A program made the position numbers and the translations under genes. Shown in pieces: positions 42,679 to 53,480 of a stretch of DNA of 64,000 nt (position 1 is its first letter; every line of letters starts with the position of its first letter). This DNA comes from Nothophaeocryptopus gaeumannii (lineage: Eukaryota > Ascomycota > Dothideomycetes > Mycosphaerellales > Mycosphaerellaceae), in contig JASISA010000036.1 in the NCBI GenBank assembly GCA_031771865.1, positions 62,001-126,000 on the forward strand. The letters are read 5' to 3'. The notes beneath the pieces are model-generated. The model worked only from the letters and a program-made list of their open reading frames with translations. It was not told where the DNA came from and made no database searches.

Positions 42679-43701
42679 TTACGCTTTCTCCTTTACCTCC
42701 TTGGACAATATCCGATCTTCGAATCTCCGCATGAGCTTATTCGTCTGCTCCGCCAAACTCAACGTTAAAATCGTATGCGGCAATATCCGTGCCAAATGCG
42801 CGAAGAAGCCCTTGTATACGGCGAGTACTCCCTCCGTCCGTATCGTCCGGTATAAGCAATCGAATGCGCCGGAGTATAGGTTGCCTGTCTGGTTATACAT
42901 GCGACTCATGACGGTGTCTGGCGGATGCATGACACAACATACCACGAACCCCGATGCAGTTGAGGACATGAGATGTAGAGGTGCGCCGTCTTTGATATCG
43001 AAGTTCCGTTGTAACAGTCGTTTTGCGAAGAAGTAGGTGGGTAGTTGGACTGAGGAACCGAATCCTGTCCGTACCATTGCTGGGCCGACACCTCTCCAAA
43101 GTCCGCGAATCCCTTCTGCTCCGTAGATTTGCCTGAGACCGTCCCATGCGTTTTTGTATTGGTGTTGTGTGCCCACAGGAAGGAAGGGAGAAAAGGATTG
43201 GAGGCGGGTTTTCACGAGGAAGAAGGGTGAGCCTAGGAATGCGCCGAGAATTCCGGAGGAGGCGCCTGAGGCGATGTTGATGGGGAGAGATTGGAGTTGT
43301 TTGGCTTCGGGGGTTTTGGCGTTGAAGGGAGAGCGGGTGAGAACGAGGGAGTTGAGGGTTGTTCGTATGGGGTCGTAGAAGCCGAGACGGCAGCCGTTGA
43401 GGGTCATTTGGTAGATGTACTGTAGTCGTACTGGTCAATTGCATGCGCTTGGTTTCCACTGATCTTGTCTTGGACTTACAGCGCAATTGAGACCTTGTAA
43501 CAGGCCCTTGAGTCCCTCATTGGCATATATGACTTGCACGCCGTGGAGCACTCCCCGATATAACTTCGGTGCATCTCGTTTCGCTTGAAGCTCTCCTTGC
43601 AATTGTAATCGGATCTTGACGGTCTCGAATGAGTGTGTAACTGTGACGGCGCCGCATGCTGCTACGCCTCCCGCAACGAAGGAGCCGATCGTTGTCGACA
43701 T
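42679..43701 (-). CDS. OAC1: Mitochondrial oxaloacetate/sulfate carrier Oac1
   Basis: Two exons (43480-43701, 42679-43419; 60-nt GTAAGT intron) encode 320 residues, standard for a mitochondrial carrier. Three repeats are seen, each starting with a carrier signature variant: HSFETVKIRLQ, SPFFLVKTRLQ and HPPDTVMSRMY. GCRLGFYDPIRTTLN and PTYFFAKRLL resemble Oac1, which moves oxaloacetate, sulfate and related dicarboxylates across the inner membrane. Assignment within the carrier family is by remembered similarity. Divergent from SWD2. Confidence 0.88.
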
Positions 43702-44089
43702 GATCGTTGCCCTGCCCCTGCTGCCTCTTTTCCCGGTCCAAGGGCTGCTATCGCGATGACATACGGGGAGAGGAAATGCTAACGAGGGTCGGCATATAAG
43801 TGTGCAGCTGAAGCTGACTGGAGTAGTCCTCCGTAAAAGAGTAAGACTGAGGGCTGATGGGAAGCGATACAGTGTGTACGCGTTCTCACAATATTTCGCG
43901 CGGTGAGTAAGCTCAATCTGACGTGCCTGCGGTCTCGGAGCTTCATCTGATCGACGCTAGACAGGGGTAGTGCATGCGGCTCAAGTGCCCGCGCGAGAAG
44001 TCGCGTTTGACCAGATCTGAGGACACCAATACCAACACTACCACACGACCACCTCCACCACCCTCACCTTCACCGCCGATGCGAACACC
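43702..44089. promoter_or_regulatory. Bidirectional promoter OAC1/SWD2
   Basis: This 388-bp stretch lies between divergent ATGs. A CA/CACC-rich tract (44030-44085) immediately precedes the SWD2 start. No other element is recognised. Confidence 0.45.
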
Positions 44090-45172
44090 ATGGTCACGGA
44101 ACAAGCCCCGCCCGTGTCACGGGTCCAGGACGTCGTCACCACCTTCCAGCCTACGCGCCTGTTCAAAACACCTCCAGAGTCTGCATACACCTCCATCGAT
44201 TTCGATGACAGCGGCGAATTTCTCCTCCTATCGCGTACCGATAACACGATTCAACTGTTCAATACAAGAGCTGGGCAGCACGCGAAAGAGTTGAAGTCAC
44301 AAAAATATGGCAGTGCGCTGGCTCGCTTCACCCACCACTCCACATCCATCATCTATGCTTCGACGAAGGTGGACGATGGCATTCGCTACCTGTCGATGCA
44401 CGATAACTCCTTCATTCGATATTTCAAAGGCCACACCGACCGTGTCACGAGCCTGTCACTGAGCCCTAACAACGATCAGTTCATGAGCTCGAGTATGGAT
44501 AACACGGTCAAACTATGGGATGCAAGATCACCAAACGCACAAGGCCAGCTCAATTTTGAGAAGCCTCTGCTCTCTGCATACGACCCCAGCGCCAGTGTTC
44601 TTGCAATTGCCAGCCCGAAATGCCAATGTATCGTCCTCTACGATGTGAGAAACTACGACAAGCCGCCGTTCTCCACCTTCGACCTCCTCGAGACAGAGCG
44701 CCAGATGCACTCTGCGCATGGCCAGAAGCCAGGAGAAGGATGGCTTGGAATCGAGTTTTCGAACAACGGCAAGCACATGCTCGTCTCTACAAACGGACCT
44801 GGCCACTACGTCCTTGATGCGTTCAACGGCGAGCTTGTTCACTACCTGGTCAAGCCAACTGGACCTGATTACTCGCACCTTGCACCGGGTCGCGATCTAC
44901 CACCAGCCGCAAGCGAGAATAGCACACCATCATACGTGCAGTCGTCAGCCTGCTTCTCTCCTGACGGGCGATACGTTATCGGAGGCAATGGCAGGCAGAC
45001 GGGATTGCTGGTGTGGGACTGCGAAGCACCTGTGGAGCCGCACAGAATGCTTGAGCCGACCATGCTCTCCAGCACCAAGAGCGCGAAGATGGTTGCTTAC
45101 AACCCGCGTCACAATCTCCTTGCCAGTGCCGACAAGGAGATGATGATGTGGGTGCCGGACCCTGATATGTGA
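44090..45172 (+). CDS. SWD2: COMPASS/CPF WD40 subunit Swd2
   Basis: Intronless, 360 residues. WD repeats are seen at SIDFDDSGEFLLLSRTDNTIQLFN, HTDRVTSLSLSPNNDQFMSSSMDNTVKLWD, and later CFSPDGRYVIGGNGRQTGLLVWD and YNPRHNLLASADKEMMMWVP. Order and length match Swd2, shared by the COMPASS H3K4 methyltransferase and, in yeast, the APT/CPF 3'-end complex. Nuclear, with no targeting extension. Confidence 0.92.
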   Translation: MVTEQAPPVSRVQDVVTTFQPTRLFKTPPESAYTSIDFDDSGEFLLLSRTDNTIQLFNTRAGQHAKELKSQKYGSALARFTHHSTSIIYASTKVDDGIRYLSMHDNSFIRYFKGHTDRVTSLSLSPNNDQFMSSSMDNTVKLWDARSPNAQGQLNFEKPLLSAYDPSASVLAIASPKCQCIVLYDVRNYDKPPFSTFDLLETERQMHSAHGQKPGEGWLGIEFSNNGKHMLVSTNGPGHYVLDAFNGELVHYLVKPTGPDYSHLAPGRDLPPAASENSTPSYVQSSACFSPDGRYVIGGNGRQTGLLVWDCEAPVEPHRMLEPTMLSSTKSAKMVAYNPRHNLLASADKEMMMWVPDPDM

Positions 45173-47416
45173 GCCTCTGGAAAGTCACAGCAGTCATGAA
45201 CTACTTTTGAGAATGCGTTTAAGCGAGGAGTATGGAGCAAAATCCGGCGCGGGCAGCATTTGGTTGAGTCTTACACCACTGCGACAGGGAGTATCGACCG
45301 AGCTTCGTGGATATCGAAGCAAATGAAATGGGTCAGACGGCAGCAGCATTGTTCGCATGCAGAGCGTTGAGCGAAAAAGGCTTCAGCGGCACGCGTCACA
45401 AGCTTCTTCGCAGCGAGATCAGGCAGTCATCTGCAATGCAGAGCAAAACAATGATGACTTGCATGATCCTATCTCTTCTTCGAGCTCATTTATCTTCTCA
45501 TTGCCCAAGGAGGCAGGAGCGACATGCTTCTTGGTTTGCCAAATGCCTGTCTTGCCCAGCTGCAACATGTCGATCGTGTTCCGAGGCTTGGTTGGATCAT
45601 CGCTGTCTATCAACCTTTCTGTTCGCATGGCTGGCATGCTTTTGAAAGAAGAAAGGTCTGCCGGCGTGAGATGAAGGTTGGACAGTGCGTAGCTCCGGAT
45701 GAGCCTCTTTAGTGAGTTGGTCTTGATGAGGGTTGGGAATCTTGAGTAGTAGCTGCCGGGCTGGTGGCATCTCCTGACGAGCTCTCTGTGATTTCCAAAT
45801 CTAGTAATTGCTTCAGTTGCCCTGTGTCACTTTGTGTGCATTTGACGAGATGGAGCATTGGTGATGAGAGAAGGTGTCTTCCGGGTCGGGCATTATGCAC
45901 ACAATATGTCCCTCGGCCATGCTACCCCTGTTGGACGTTCGGGAACGTGGCTTATAGTACCTGAACCACTATAGGTATTTATAAGTAGCGAGGTGCGAGG
46001 CGTGGGCCATGCGAATGTCGTTTTTCGGGGGATTTCCCAGGCCTGTAATGGCTGCGGACGGGCATTGCAAGGAAGTCGCCGTAGAATTTTGTGTTAGCTC
46101 TTGTAGAAGAAGGAAATCAGGACCGCCGACAGTGCTCTACAGATTGATATGGATGTCGAAGAACAAGCCAGAAAACATGTTGTGCCTGAATTCGAACCAT
46201 CGGAAGTAGAGAAGAAAGATGGGCGCCATCCTCTACGCTACAGATTGGACATTTAACGGTCGTTGGTACAATCTAACTAAGCGAGCAGCCACAGAATCGC
46301 AAAGTCCCAGCCCGCGAACACAGACCAGCTCAGAAAACATGAATGCATGTACCCGGCCACCCAATTCCACATCCTCATGAACGACATGCGGCGGCTCGTG
46401 TGGAGAGGCTCATCTGTGAGTACCAGGCACTCGGTGGCCTCGGTCAGCGCATAAAGTGAGAGGGCGCCTCGTCATGAATCGTGTGCGAGGTAGGGCCATC
46501 CGCTGGCAGCCGCATCGATGTTCGCCAGACAGGGGCAAGAAGTCAATCTAATATTCTCTGGTTCGCAAGTCTCCTTCCAATATCACATGTAATTTCATGA
46601 GATTCGTAAGTGTGTGGTTGCAATTGGGCGGTTTGCGGGAAACATGGACCAGGCAGGTGAGATAGGAGGAGGGTTGTTATAGAGTGAGGTCTGGGGATGT
46701 TCCTGCAGTCTGATGCGCAAGCGTGCCGTTCTTCCTTCGCCGCGGCTCCCACACGGTTCGGATGGCTGCGAGGACCAGGGTGAGATGCTTGAATGGGCAG
46801 GTGAGGACTTAGCCTTTTGGAGGTGTTGAGATAAGCAATGTGGTAGGTTGTGAGGGAGGGTGAGAATCGACGTCAAGGCAAATGCCCGGCTTATGATAGG
46901 GAAGAGATTCGTAGGATTTCGGTCAAGGTCGGTGCAAGGCAAGCAAACAAGTTCTTGAAGCTGGCCAGGCCCCCAAAGACAAGGAAGCACCGTCACTTGG
47001 ACAGGGTTCTGCAGAGAAGCGTGGCTGCAAAAGGATCTCGGGAGTTGCCAAGCGTCAATAGAGGCGGATGATCGTTCTCTGGCTCCTAACCTTGCCCTGA
47101 TATGGACGGCGAGTGTAGTTTAAGCTGCGAGGCGCTGTGCCGGCAAGGTTCGTTGGTCATGGAGCTGCGCAACGCCCATACGTAGGTCGCGCACGTCGTG
47201 TCTTCGTGCCTTGAAGGTTGCCGTCGTTCTCGTCCCTGACATCTTCCCGCTGTCTTCTTCGCACGACGTCGGGGGTTGAGTGCAGGTTTTGGCGCCGAGC
47301 AGAGCAGGAGGCCAGTGCCAGCCAGCGGAAGCATAGCCGCCGTCTCACAACCGTACAGGAGCGCGGGTGGGTCTCTATCGAGACCCTCTTCGCTGCTGCG
47401 CAAGTCGGTATTGGGC
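45173..47416. other. 2.2-kb gene-poor stretch
   Basis: This is the longest region without a confident gene. Minus-strand 45419-45905 shows two overlapping frames with moderately coding-like composition (IDSDDPTKPRNTIDMLQLG in one), but no full gene model can be built. The right part is the SWD2-distal promoter and leader of STE50. The STE50 frame is already open from 47240 and looks coding before the first ATG, so a 5' exon may be hidden here. No RNA gene or repeat is seen. Confidence 0.4.
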
Positions 47417-49585
47417 ATGCAGGCTCAGCAGTTCTTCTCCGAGGCATATGGTCAACAGTCCACTGGGAACAAAGGCAGCTGGCTCCATCGAGTCTCGCAC
47501 CGCGCCAGTCACATCCCCACCATCAATCGCCAGTTGAACCTCAGTGTCCCGGGAGGCTCGCGCCGAGACTCGTCGTCAGCTTCAGCATCTACATCGCCGG
47601 TTGTTGGACCAGGAGCTGGGCCAGGAAGTCAAGCAACAGCAGCTTCCAGCCAAGGGCCTCTGTCACTGCGGGCCCCTGCGACGAGCAGCGAATTGTTTGC
47701 ACAGAATCTCGAGGAGCAGCTCGCCGCGGTGCAGCAGAAGACTGCGCGATCACTGAGTCTTCCCACTACGCCGGTCAGTCCTGCGGAGACCGAGTTTGCA
47801 GATACGCCCATTGACGCCAACGCCAACGCCAACGCCAATACCCAACTTTCCAGCTCCAGCTTTGTCGTTCGCAGCGATTACCAGCAACCACCGCCCGGCC
47901 GTCCGCCACCACAGCTCACGCACGTTTCGCGATCTCGCAGCGGTACTTGGACGCAGGCAAACAAGCCATTGCCCCAGGAGCCGGGCGAGATGGACAAGTA
48001 CGCGCGCCAGGCCGGCGATAGCAACTTCGACAGCGACGGCGAAGCGGATGATGAATTCGAGCGTTCTGTATTCACGTCACCCAATTTGGGCACGCATTAT
48101 GACGATCAGTCCGATCATCCCTCAGACTCGGAAGACGACCATTCGATTGTGGATGGCGAGGACACACCCACAACACAGGGCTGGGCAGACCGCGACGGCA
48201 GGAGCCCGACTGGCAAGATCACGCAATGGACTGAAGAGGAAGTTGCGGACTACGTGGCTGCTTTGTCTCCGACATTGAAGCAGTATGGACAGCGTCTGGT
48301 TGAAGAGGGCGTGAATGGAGAGGCATTGATAGCATTGGGCCATGATGAGCTACGGGAGCTGGGCGTTGCGAGTGTGGGGCACAGACTCACTATACTCAAG
48401 GCCGTTTACGAGCAGAAGATGAGAGCTGGAGTGAGGATAGAGGAGGGAGACTACGTGCCGCTGTCTGCTGAAGGAGAGAAGGGCGAGATGAACGCGACAC
48501 AGGACGACATTGCACGCATAATTGAATCGATTAGGCTACGGGACCACAGGATCATTGCTGCGGAGGTGGAGCTTCGCGCCATGAAGGACAGCCTCGACCG
48601 GATATATGATGAGAACAAGAAATTGAGGGAAGAGACGCTGCCGATCATGAGATTAGTGAAGGATCAGAGGACACCATTGCCGGATCCAGCAGGAGGCCAG
48701 ATACCCTCACCGCGTGAAGTGGAGGCTCCGAACAGACAGGTGGAAAACCTTGTCAATCAGAACAAGGGAAGTTCACTTAGCAGAAAGTTTTCCACCAAGA
48801 AGCTATTCCTCAAATCCGACAACACCAAGCAACCATCACCGACACAACCACCTGCATCATCTCATACGCCACAACCAAGGGAGGTACGTGACGATGGTGG
48901 CCAGCATCTGGAAGCATCAGCAGCCGCGATGGCTGCCAGCAATCACCTCACTGCCAGCATGACCAGTCAAACAAGCCCTAACAGCGTCCATGGCCAGCAA
49001 CTAAGTCCAACAAGCCCAGCATACTCCACTGCCGGACCATATCAACCTCCAGGATCAGCAGCCGCACGATCGTTTCCCACGCACAACCAAAGAGCGTATG
49101 GACACAATGAAGATCCGCAATACGCCAGCTACAATTATAGTCAATCGAGCACTCTTGTAGACCGAGACCAGCCAAGTGCAAGACTACAGCAGGATAGAGC
49201 AAGGCGGCAAGCACCAACGCCAAGTCCAAGAGAGGACGAGACTCCCAATGCTGGCAGAGACAAGGATAATCCGCAGGTGGAAATCTTCAAGTCGTTCCGA
49301 GTCAGCATTGATGATCCTTGCCGCGTTGTCTTACCTGTTGCACTCAAGCGATACAACATCACCGATGACTGGCGACAATACGCTCTATACATTGTACATG
49401 GGGATCAAGAGCGTTGTCTAGGTCTAGAAGAGAAGCCTCTGCTGCTTTTCAAGCAACTTGATAAGGAAGGGAGGAAGCCTATGTTCATGCTACGGAGGCA
49501 TGCTTCGCCGCAAGAAGGGTGGAGTGGAGCAGCAGGAGGTGGCGTTCCCACTCAAGATGCTAAGGTAGATCTCATTCGCAGATGA
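47417..49585 (+). CDS. STE50: MAPK adaptor Ste50 (SAM + RA domains)
   Basis: The first in-frame ATG at 47417 gives 722 residues; the frame is open and coding-like back to 47240, so the true start may lie in an upstream exon. A SAM domain starts at QWTEEEVADYVAALS and ends near HRLTILKAVYEQKM; a coiled coil follows (ITAAEVELRAMKDSL region). The Ras-association domain near the C-terminus begins VEIFKSFRVSIDDPCRVVL and ends with KEGRKPMFMLRRHA. Ste50 links Cdc42 and sensors to the MAPKKK Ste11 in the HOG, mating and filamentation pathways. A NANANAN coding repeat occurs at about 47816-47838. The N-terminal extension before DDEFERSV is long for the family. Confidence 0.9.
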   Translation: MQAQQFFSEAYGQQSTGNKGSWLHRVSHRASHIPTINRQLNLSVPGGSRRDSSSASASTSPVVGPGAGPGSQATAASSQGPLSLRAPATSSELFAQNLEEQLAAVQQKTARSLSLPTTPVSPAETEFADTPIDANANANANTQLSSSSFVVRSDYQQPPPGRPPPQLTHVSRSRSGTWTQANKPLPQEPGEMDKYARQAGDSNFDSDGEADDEFERSVFTSPNLGTHYDDQSDHPSDSEDDHSIVDGEDTPTTQGWADRDGRSPTGKITQWTEEEVADYVAALSPTLKQYGQRLVEEGVNGEALIALGHDELRELGVASVGHRLTILKAVYEQKMRAGVRIEEGDYVPLSAEGEKGEMNATQDDIARIIESIRLRDHRIIAAEVELRAMKDSLDRIYDENKKLREETLPIMRLVKDQRTPLPDPAGGQIPSPREVEAPNRQVENLVNQNKGSSLSRKFSTKKLFLKSDNTKQPSPTQPPASSHTPQPREVRDDGGQHLEASAAAMAASNHLTASMTSQTSPNSVHGQQLSPTSPAYSTAGPYQPPGSAAARSFPTHNQRAYGHNEDPQYASYNYSQSSTLVDRDQPSARLQQDRARRQAPTPSPREDETPNAGRDKDNPQVEIFKSFRVSIDDPCRVVLPVALKRYNITDDWRQYALYIVHGDQERCLGLEEKPLLLFKQLDKEGRKPMFMLRRHASPQEGWSGAAGGGVPTQDAKVDLIRR

Positions 49586-50332
49586 TGAAGCTCGTGCTAA
49601 CGAATCGTAGCAGCAAATCCCCGGTGGCGTATTATAGACTATCAGTGTCTTCAAACCGCACGCTTCCGAAGCAATGACTCTGAACCGAGGATCAGCCCTT
49701 CCTCGACTAATGTGAATGGGACTTCGTCACGCAGATATTACGATATAGGCATGGAGCGAGGAAGGCCAGAAAAATGAATGCAATTTGTTGCAAAGGAGAA
49801 TCTCATGACCAGAGCCAGGCGGACTAGGCGACAATAGTCCTACAAATGAAGATACGCTAACATGGATCATACCCACATTCGATCCTCTCTGTTCCGTTTC
49901 CATTGTTCGATTCTAGCCTTAGCCAACTGAGAGAGGTTCGTAAAATGGGTGCGATATGTCCACATCTGTTGGCCATGCCTCTTCATTCAGGAATAAGTAA
50001 CCACATGGTAGTGTTATCAGCTGTGACCGCTATCAAAAAGCGATTGCAGCGATCAGTAGTGGGCAGTGAAGTCGACGATCAGTTGTTCATCCCAAGTGAT
50101 GTTTTTTTGTGAGCCGGACTATTTTCGGCTGGAAGGACCGCTGGACCGGGGCCAGAGCCAAACCACACATGTACCTACATCACACCCACCACAGAATTCA
50201 AAGTGGGGTCTCGAAGACTATAAACAGTGTACATGCTGCGCCGCACGGCTGGATGATGAGCACAGAAGAAATGTGCGCGGAGGAAAGAAACGTACAAGAG
50301 CGAAACGGCGACAACCACGGCTTCCTCTCAGG
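49586..50332. other. Intergenic region STE50 to GPI12
   Basis: This 747-bp stretch holds the STE50 3' UTR and the GPI12 promoter. The GPI12 frame is open upstream from 50066 but without an ATG and with non-conserved residues. Nothing else is recognised. Confidence 0.4.
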
Positions 50333-51169
50333 ATGAACACCCTCGCCATCCAAATCCCAATCCTCATCCTCTTCCTATGGCTCTTCACAGCCTACATGAC
50401 CCGAAGCTTCCCAACCCTCTCCAACAAACGAATATGTCTCGTCATCGCACACCCGGACGACGAAGCCATGTTCTTCGCCCCAGCACTCCGCTACCTCACC
50501 CGCCCCGAACTCGGGAACCAAGTCGTAATCCTCTGCTTCAGCAGCGGAGACGCAGACGGTCTGGGCCATATCCGAAAGGGAGAACTAGTCAAATCCGCCC
50601 TTACTCTAGGACTACGTTCCTCCGAACATGTGGTTGTGTTGGAGGATAAAAATTTCCTGGACTCGATGACTGCGACTTGGGATGCGAAACTTATTGCGCA
50701 GACGTTGGGGAAATTCTTCGCGCCGAATATATCCAGCACGCCTTCGACAAAAGCAATCGAAACTGGAATTGATGTGCTTCTGACATTCGACGAAGGCGGT
50801 ATCTCAGGCCATCCAAACCATGTTTCCCTACTGCATGGGTGTACGGCGTTTTTGAAGTCGCTGATGCAAAGGCATACGGGCTGGGAATGTCCGGTGAAGC
50901 TTTACACATTGACGACGACGAATGTAGTGAGGAAGTATAGCAGTATTTTGGATGCTGTTGTCACGGTGATTGCTGCGATTGTGAAGACGAAGGAGAGGGG
51001 CGAGTTTCCGACGCCCTTGATGATGGTTAGCTCGCCTTGGGATGTGAGAAAGGCACAGCAGGCGATGACTACAGCGCACAAGAGTCAAATGCGATGGTTC
51101 AGATGGGGATGGATAGGGGTTTCTAGGTATATGGTCATGAATGACCTTACGAGGCGGAAAGGCTTCTAG
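50333..51169 (+). CDS. GPI12: N-acetylglucosaminyl-phosphatidylinositol de-N-acetylase (PIG-L)
   Basis: Intronless, 278 residues. An N-terminal membrane anchor (LAIQIPILILFLWLFTAY) precedes the LmbE-like domain with the zinc motif AHPDDEAMFF. A second conserved block follows (FSSGDADGLGHIRKGEL), and the later metal or active-site residues lie in FDEGGISGHPNHV. It catalyses the second step of GPI-anchor synthesis on the cytoplasmic face of the ER. Length and order match Gpi12/PIG-L. Confidence 0.95.
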   Translation: MNTLAIQIPILILFLWLFTAYMTRSFPTLSNKRICLVIAHPDDEAMFFAPALRYLTRPELGNQVVILCFSSGDADGLGHIRKGELVKSALTLGLRSSEHVVVLEDKNFLDSMTATWDAKLIAQTLGKFFAPNISSTPSTKAIETGIDVLLTFDEGGISGHPNHVSLLHGCTAFLKSLMQRHTGWECPVKLYTLTTTNVVRKYSSILDAVVTVIAAIVKTKERGEFPTPLMMVSSPWDVRKAQQAMTTAHKSQMRWFRWGWIGVSRYMVMNDLTRRKGF

Positions 51170-51353
51170 TAGTATATTGTAGAGATACCCAGCGCAAGCG
51201 TCTTCAAGACTGAGTTCATAATCATTTCTACGTATTAAGAGGGTAAGCTATATAACGACACTCTGGAGTATGTCAATCAGATTCATCATTCGCCACGCTA
51301 TGCCTTTTCCGAGTAATCACAAGATCCCCAACGCCCGCAGATATCGGCTCTGC

Positions 51354-52414
51354 CTAGTAGCCGTATCCAGAACCACGGTGTCCTGGCTGATGGTATACAC
51401 CACTGCCATAGTCGCTTTCCTGGTAGACGGTATTTCGCTTGTCGTAGTCTTCATACAACGGCTGAGTCTCTTTGACTTCCCAATTGTTCATCTTTTGACC
51501 AACAGAGAATTCCAAGTCTTCTCCTGTAATTGAGTCCCAGTACTTGTATACCATCATGACCGCGAGCAGGTTCAGAAGGGTGGCGAAGAACAGCCCGTCC
51601 ACGTAGTGCTCAACGTTCTCGCAGATAGTATCGCTCAAGGCGTATAGCAGAACTTGTCCAATGATGAATCCAACAACGCCAAACGCAATGTGCCACAGTG
51701 GCCATCTCTCTTGAAGTGTTCCAAGCACCAAAAGGACTTGCATGACAATGTATACCGCAAGGAAGATGGCGCTGAAGAGGTATACCACGACGAAAAGTCC
51801 AATTGTGTTTTCAGGTCCCAGTCCTCCCCAGCCCTTGAAAGTCAGAAGCGAGACCGCGAATGATATGAGGAACATCGCAACACTGCATGTTCGCAGCAGC
51901 CAGACTGAAAGTGTAGTTCCGTCCTCGTAAAGCTGGAATCCAACGAAGCCGTTGATCATTAGGCATATGCAAGTCGCGGAGACGAGGCCGCATTGTACGG
52001 CGACGAAGTATGGGTATGCGCTGGACGCTGGTGGGACCACGCCGCAGTCGATTACGAGCGAGCACATCGTGAGGAGGGCGTATAGGTAGAAGAAGGATGT
52101 AATCTCTTTTCGCCCTGTCCCACTCGTTAGCGTGCTATGCACCTCTTACTTGTCTCTTATCGTTGGTATAACGCACCGACAGCTGTAAATTTGCTCCGCA
52201 CGTGTATAATCATGATCACAAGCATGATCAAGGCCAGAATATGGGCGAAGCCTGTCGCGCCTTCGAAGATGATGGTATTCGCAACCTCGATCGATCGTGC
52301 ATAGCAGTTGGTCTGTACGCTATGCGCTCCGGTGATAGGAGACGCTGGCCCTACCAGAGGGCATAGCGGTAAGGGTGTCTTCTCGCATATCGAGACGAAG
52401 TCGCCGAATCCCAT
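51354..52414 (-). CDS. CHS7: Chitin synthase export chaperone Chs7
   Basis: Two exons (52177-52414, 51354-52114; 62-nt intron with a GTGCGT donor and a GCTAAC branch site) encode 332 residues. The start MGFGDFVSICEKTPLPLCPL is a hallmark of the family, and about seven membrane segments follow, ending with a cytosolic Tyr/Gly-rich tail (YGSGVYHQPGH). Chs7 is an ER chaperone needed for export of class IV chitin synthase (Chs3-like). Confidence 0.95.
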
Positions 52415-52781
52415 TGTGAACGAGCGTGAGGCCGGAGGAGGCCGTGAAGGCGAAGTTAAGTAACGGTCTCGAGACCTCTCCTGCTTTCGATTCGGTGTTC
52501 GGATGGAGTGTATGGTGCGATGCGACGGGATTCGTGGGTCTGTGTGTCGCCGCCTATGCGCGGGTGTAGTGAGTGGTGGTGTTGTTCCTCTTTGTCTCCG
52601 TTTCCAAGGGTCGAAGCGGCGCAAGCATCAATCCCTGCCGTCTCCAGGGGCATGGACATGCTATCTTTAGGCATATAAGCGAAACTCTATGAGGGGTTTG
52701 CACCTTCCTCGTTCTCACTTCCTCGAAGACAACATTACACTCGTGCTTTAACATCGACAGCACGCCAGCCGATCGTTCAAG
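52415..52781. promoter_or_regulatory. Bidirectional promoter CHS7 / DUF7719-like gene
   Basis: This 367-bp stretch lies between divergent ATGs. A frame on the minus strand runs through it into CHS7 but is Arg/Ser/Thr-rich and not conserved. No repeat is seen. Confidence 0.45.
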
Positions 52782-53468
52782 ATGGCGGAAGAAGAAAAGC
52801 ACAAGAATCGCAAAGAAAGACGCGCTGCTGCAAAGCAGAGTGGCAAGCCGAGGAAACCTCCAACCCAGGCACCCAACATCAAGATGGAAGTTCCAGATTT
52901 CTCGAAGCCCAAGGGCAAGACATTGCTCGACCTCTACGACGAGAAGAAAGAGCTCCTCGACAAAGGTCAGCCTTTCGACAAGAAGTTCGAGGATGGCAAG
53001 CCTCGTGGAGAAAGTGGCAACATACTGGAAGCCGGCCTGGGAGATGGCGAGCCTATCGGACCGGTTGGAGAAGCGATCTTCTGGGCAGTCTGCTTGACTA
53101 TGTTCCATTTCACTCTGGACGTGCTTACATACAATCAATATGCTCAGGATACGGACTGGCGAGCCATCTTCAAAAGAGCAGGAACAATTCTTCCGATTCT
53201 GTTCCTAGTCATCTACATGATGAGATCAGAGACAGCAAGGAAGCTGGGAATTTTTCGACAGATCGTCTTTCTGTTTGCAGCTGTCGTTACTGGATGCTAT
53301 CTCATTCACGTGGGCAACAACTATGGCTACTTCGCTGTCATGAAACAAGCTCCTCCACTCGGCACCTTATGGGTGTACAGTGTTATCGAACTGGATCTTT
53401 GGTTTGCTCTGGCTAGTGTCCTCCTTGACCTCGGATTTCTGCTATGGAAGGGTTACACTGTGTTTTGA
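52782..53468 (+). CDS. DUF7719-like membrane protein
   Basis: Intronless, 228 residues. The N-terminus is strongly basic (MAEEEKHKNRKERRAAAKQ). A short conserved block follows (PKGKTLLDLYDEKKELLDKG), then four hydrophobic segments from about residue 95 (IGPVGEAIFWAVCLTMFHFTL, TILPILFLVIYMM, IVFLFAAVVTGCYLI, FALASVLLDLGFLLW). The shape matches a conserved fungal membrane protein family that I recall as DUF7719. Its function is unknown; ER or nuclear envelope location is a guess. Confidence 0.78.
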   Translation: MAEEEKHKNRKERRAAAKQSGKPRKPPTQAPNIKMEVPDFSKPKGKTLLDLYDEKKELLDKGQPFDKKFEDGKPRGESGNILEAGLGDGEPIGPVGEAIFWAVCLTMFHFTLDVLTYNQYAQDTDWRAIFKRAGTILPILFLVIYMMRSETARKLGIFRQIVFLFAAVVTGCYLIHVGNNYGYFAVMKQAPPLGTLWVYSVIELDLWFALASVLLDLGFLLWKGYTVF

Positions 53469-53480
53469 AGGGCTCAGCGG

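Noticed and set aside
46180..46210. TTCGAA-containing stretch resembling a tRNA T-arm
   Set aside because: The flanking bases do not pair as a T stem, and no D or anticodon arm is present.
52415..52624. In-frame N-terminal extension of CHS7
   Set aside because: The family starts at MGFGDF; the upstream residues are Arg/Ser/Thr-rich and lack an ATG at a conserved position.
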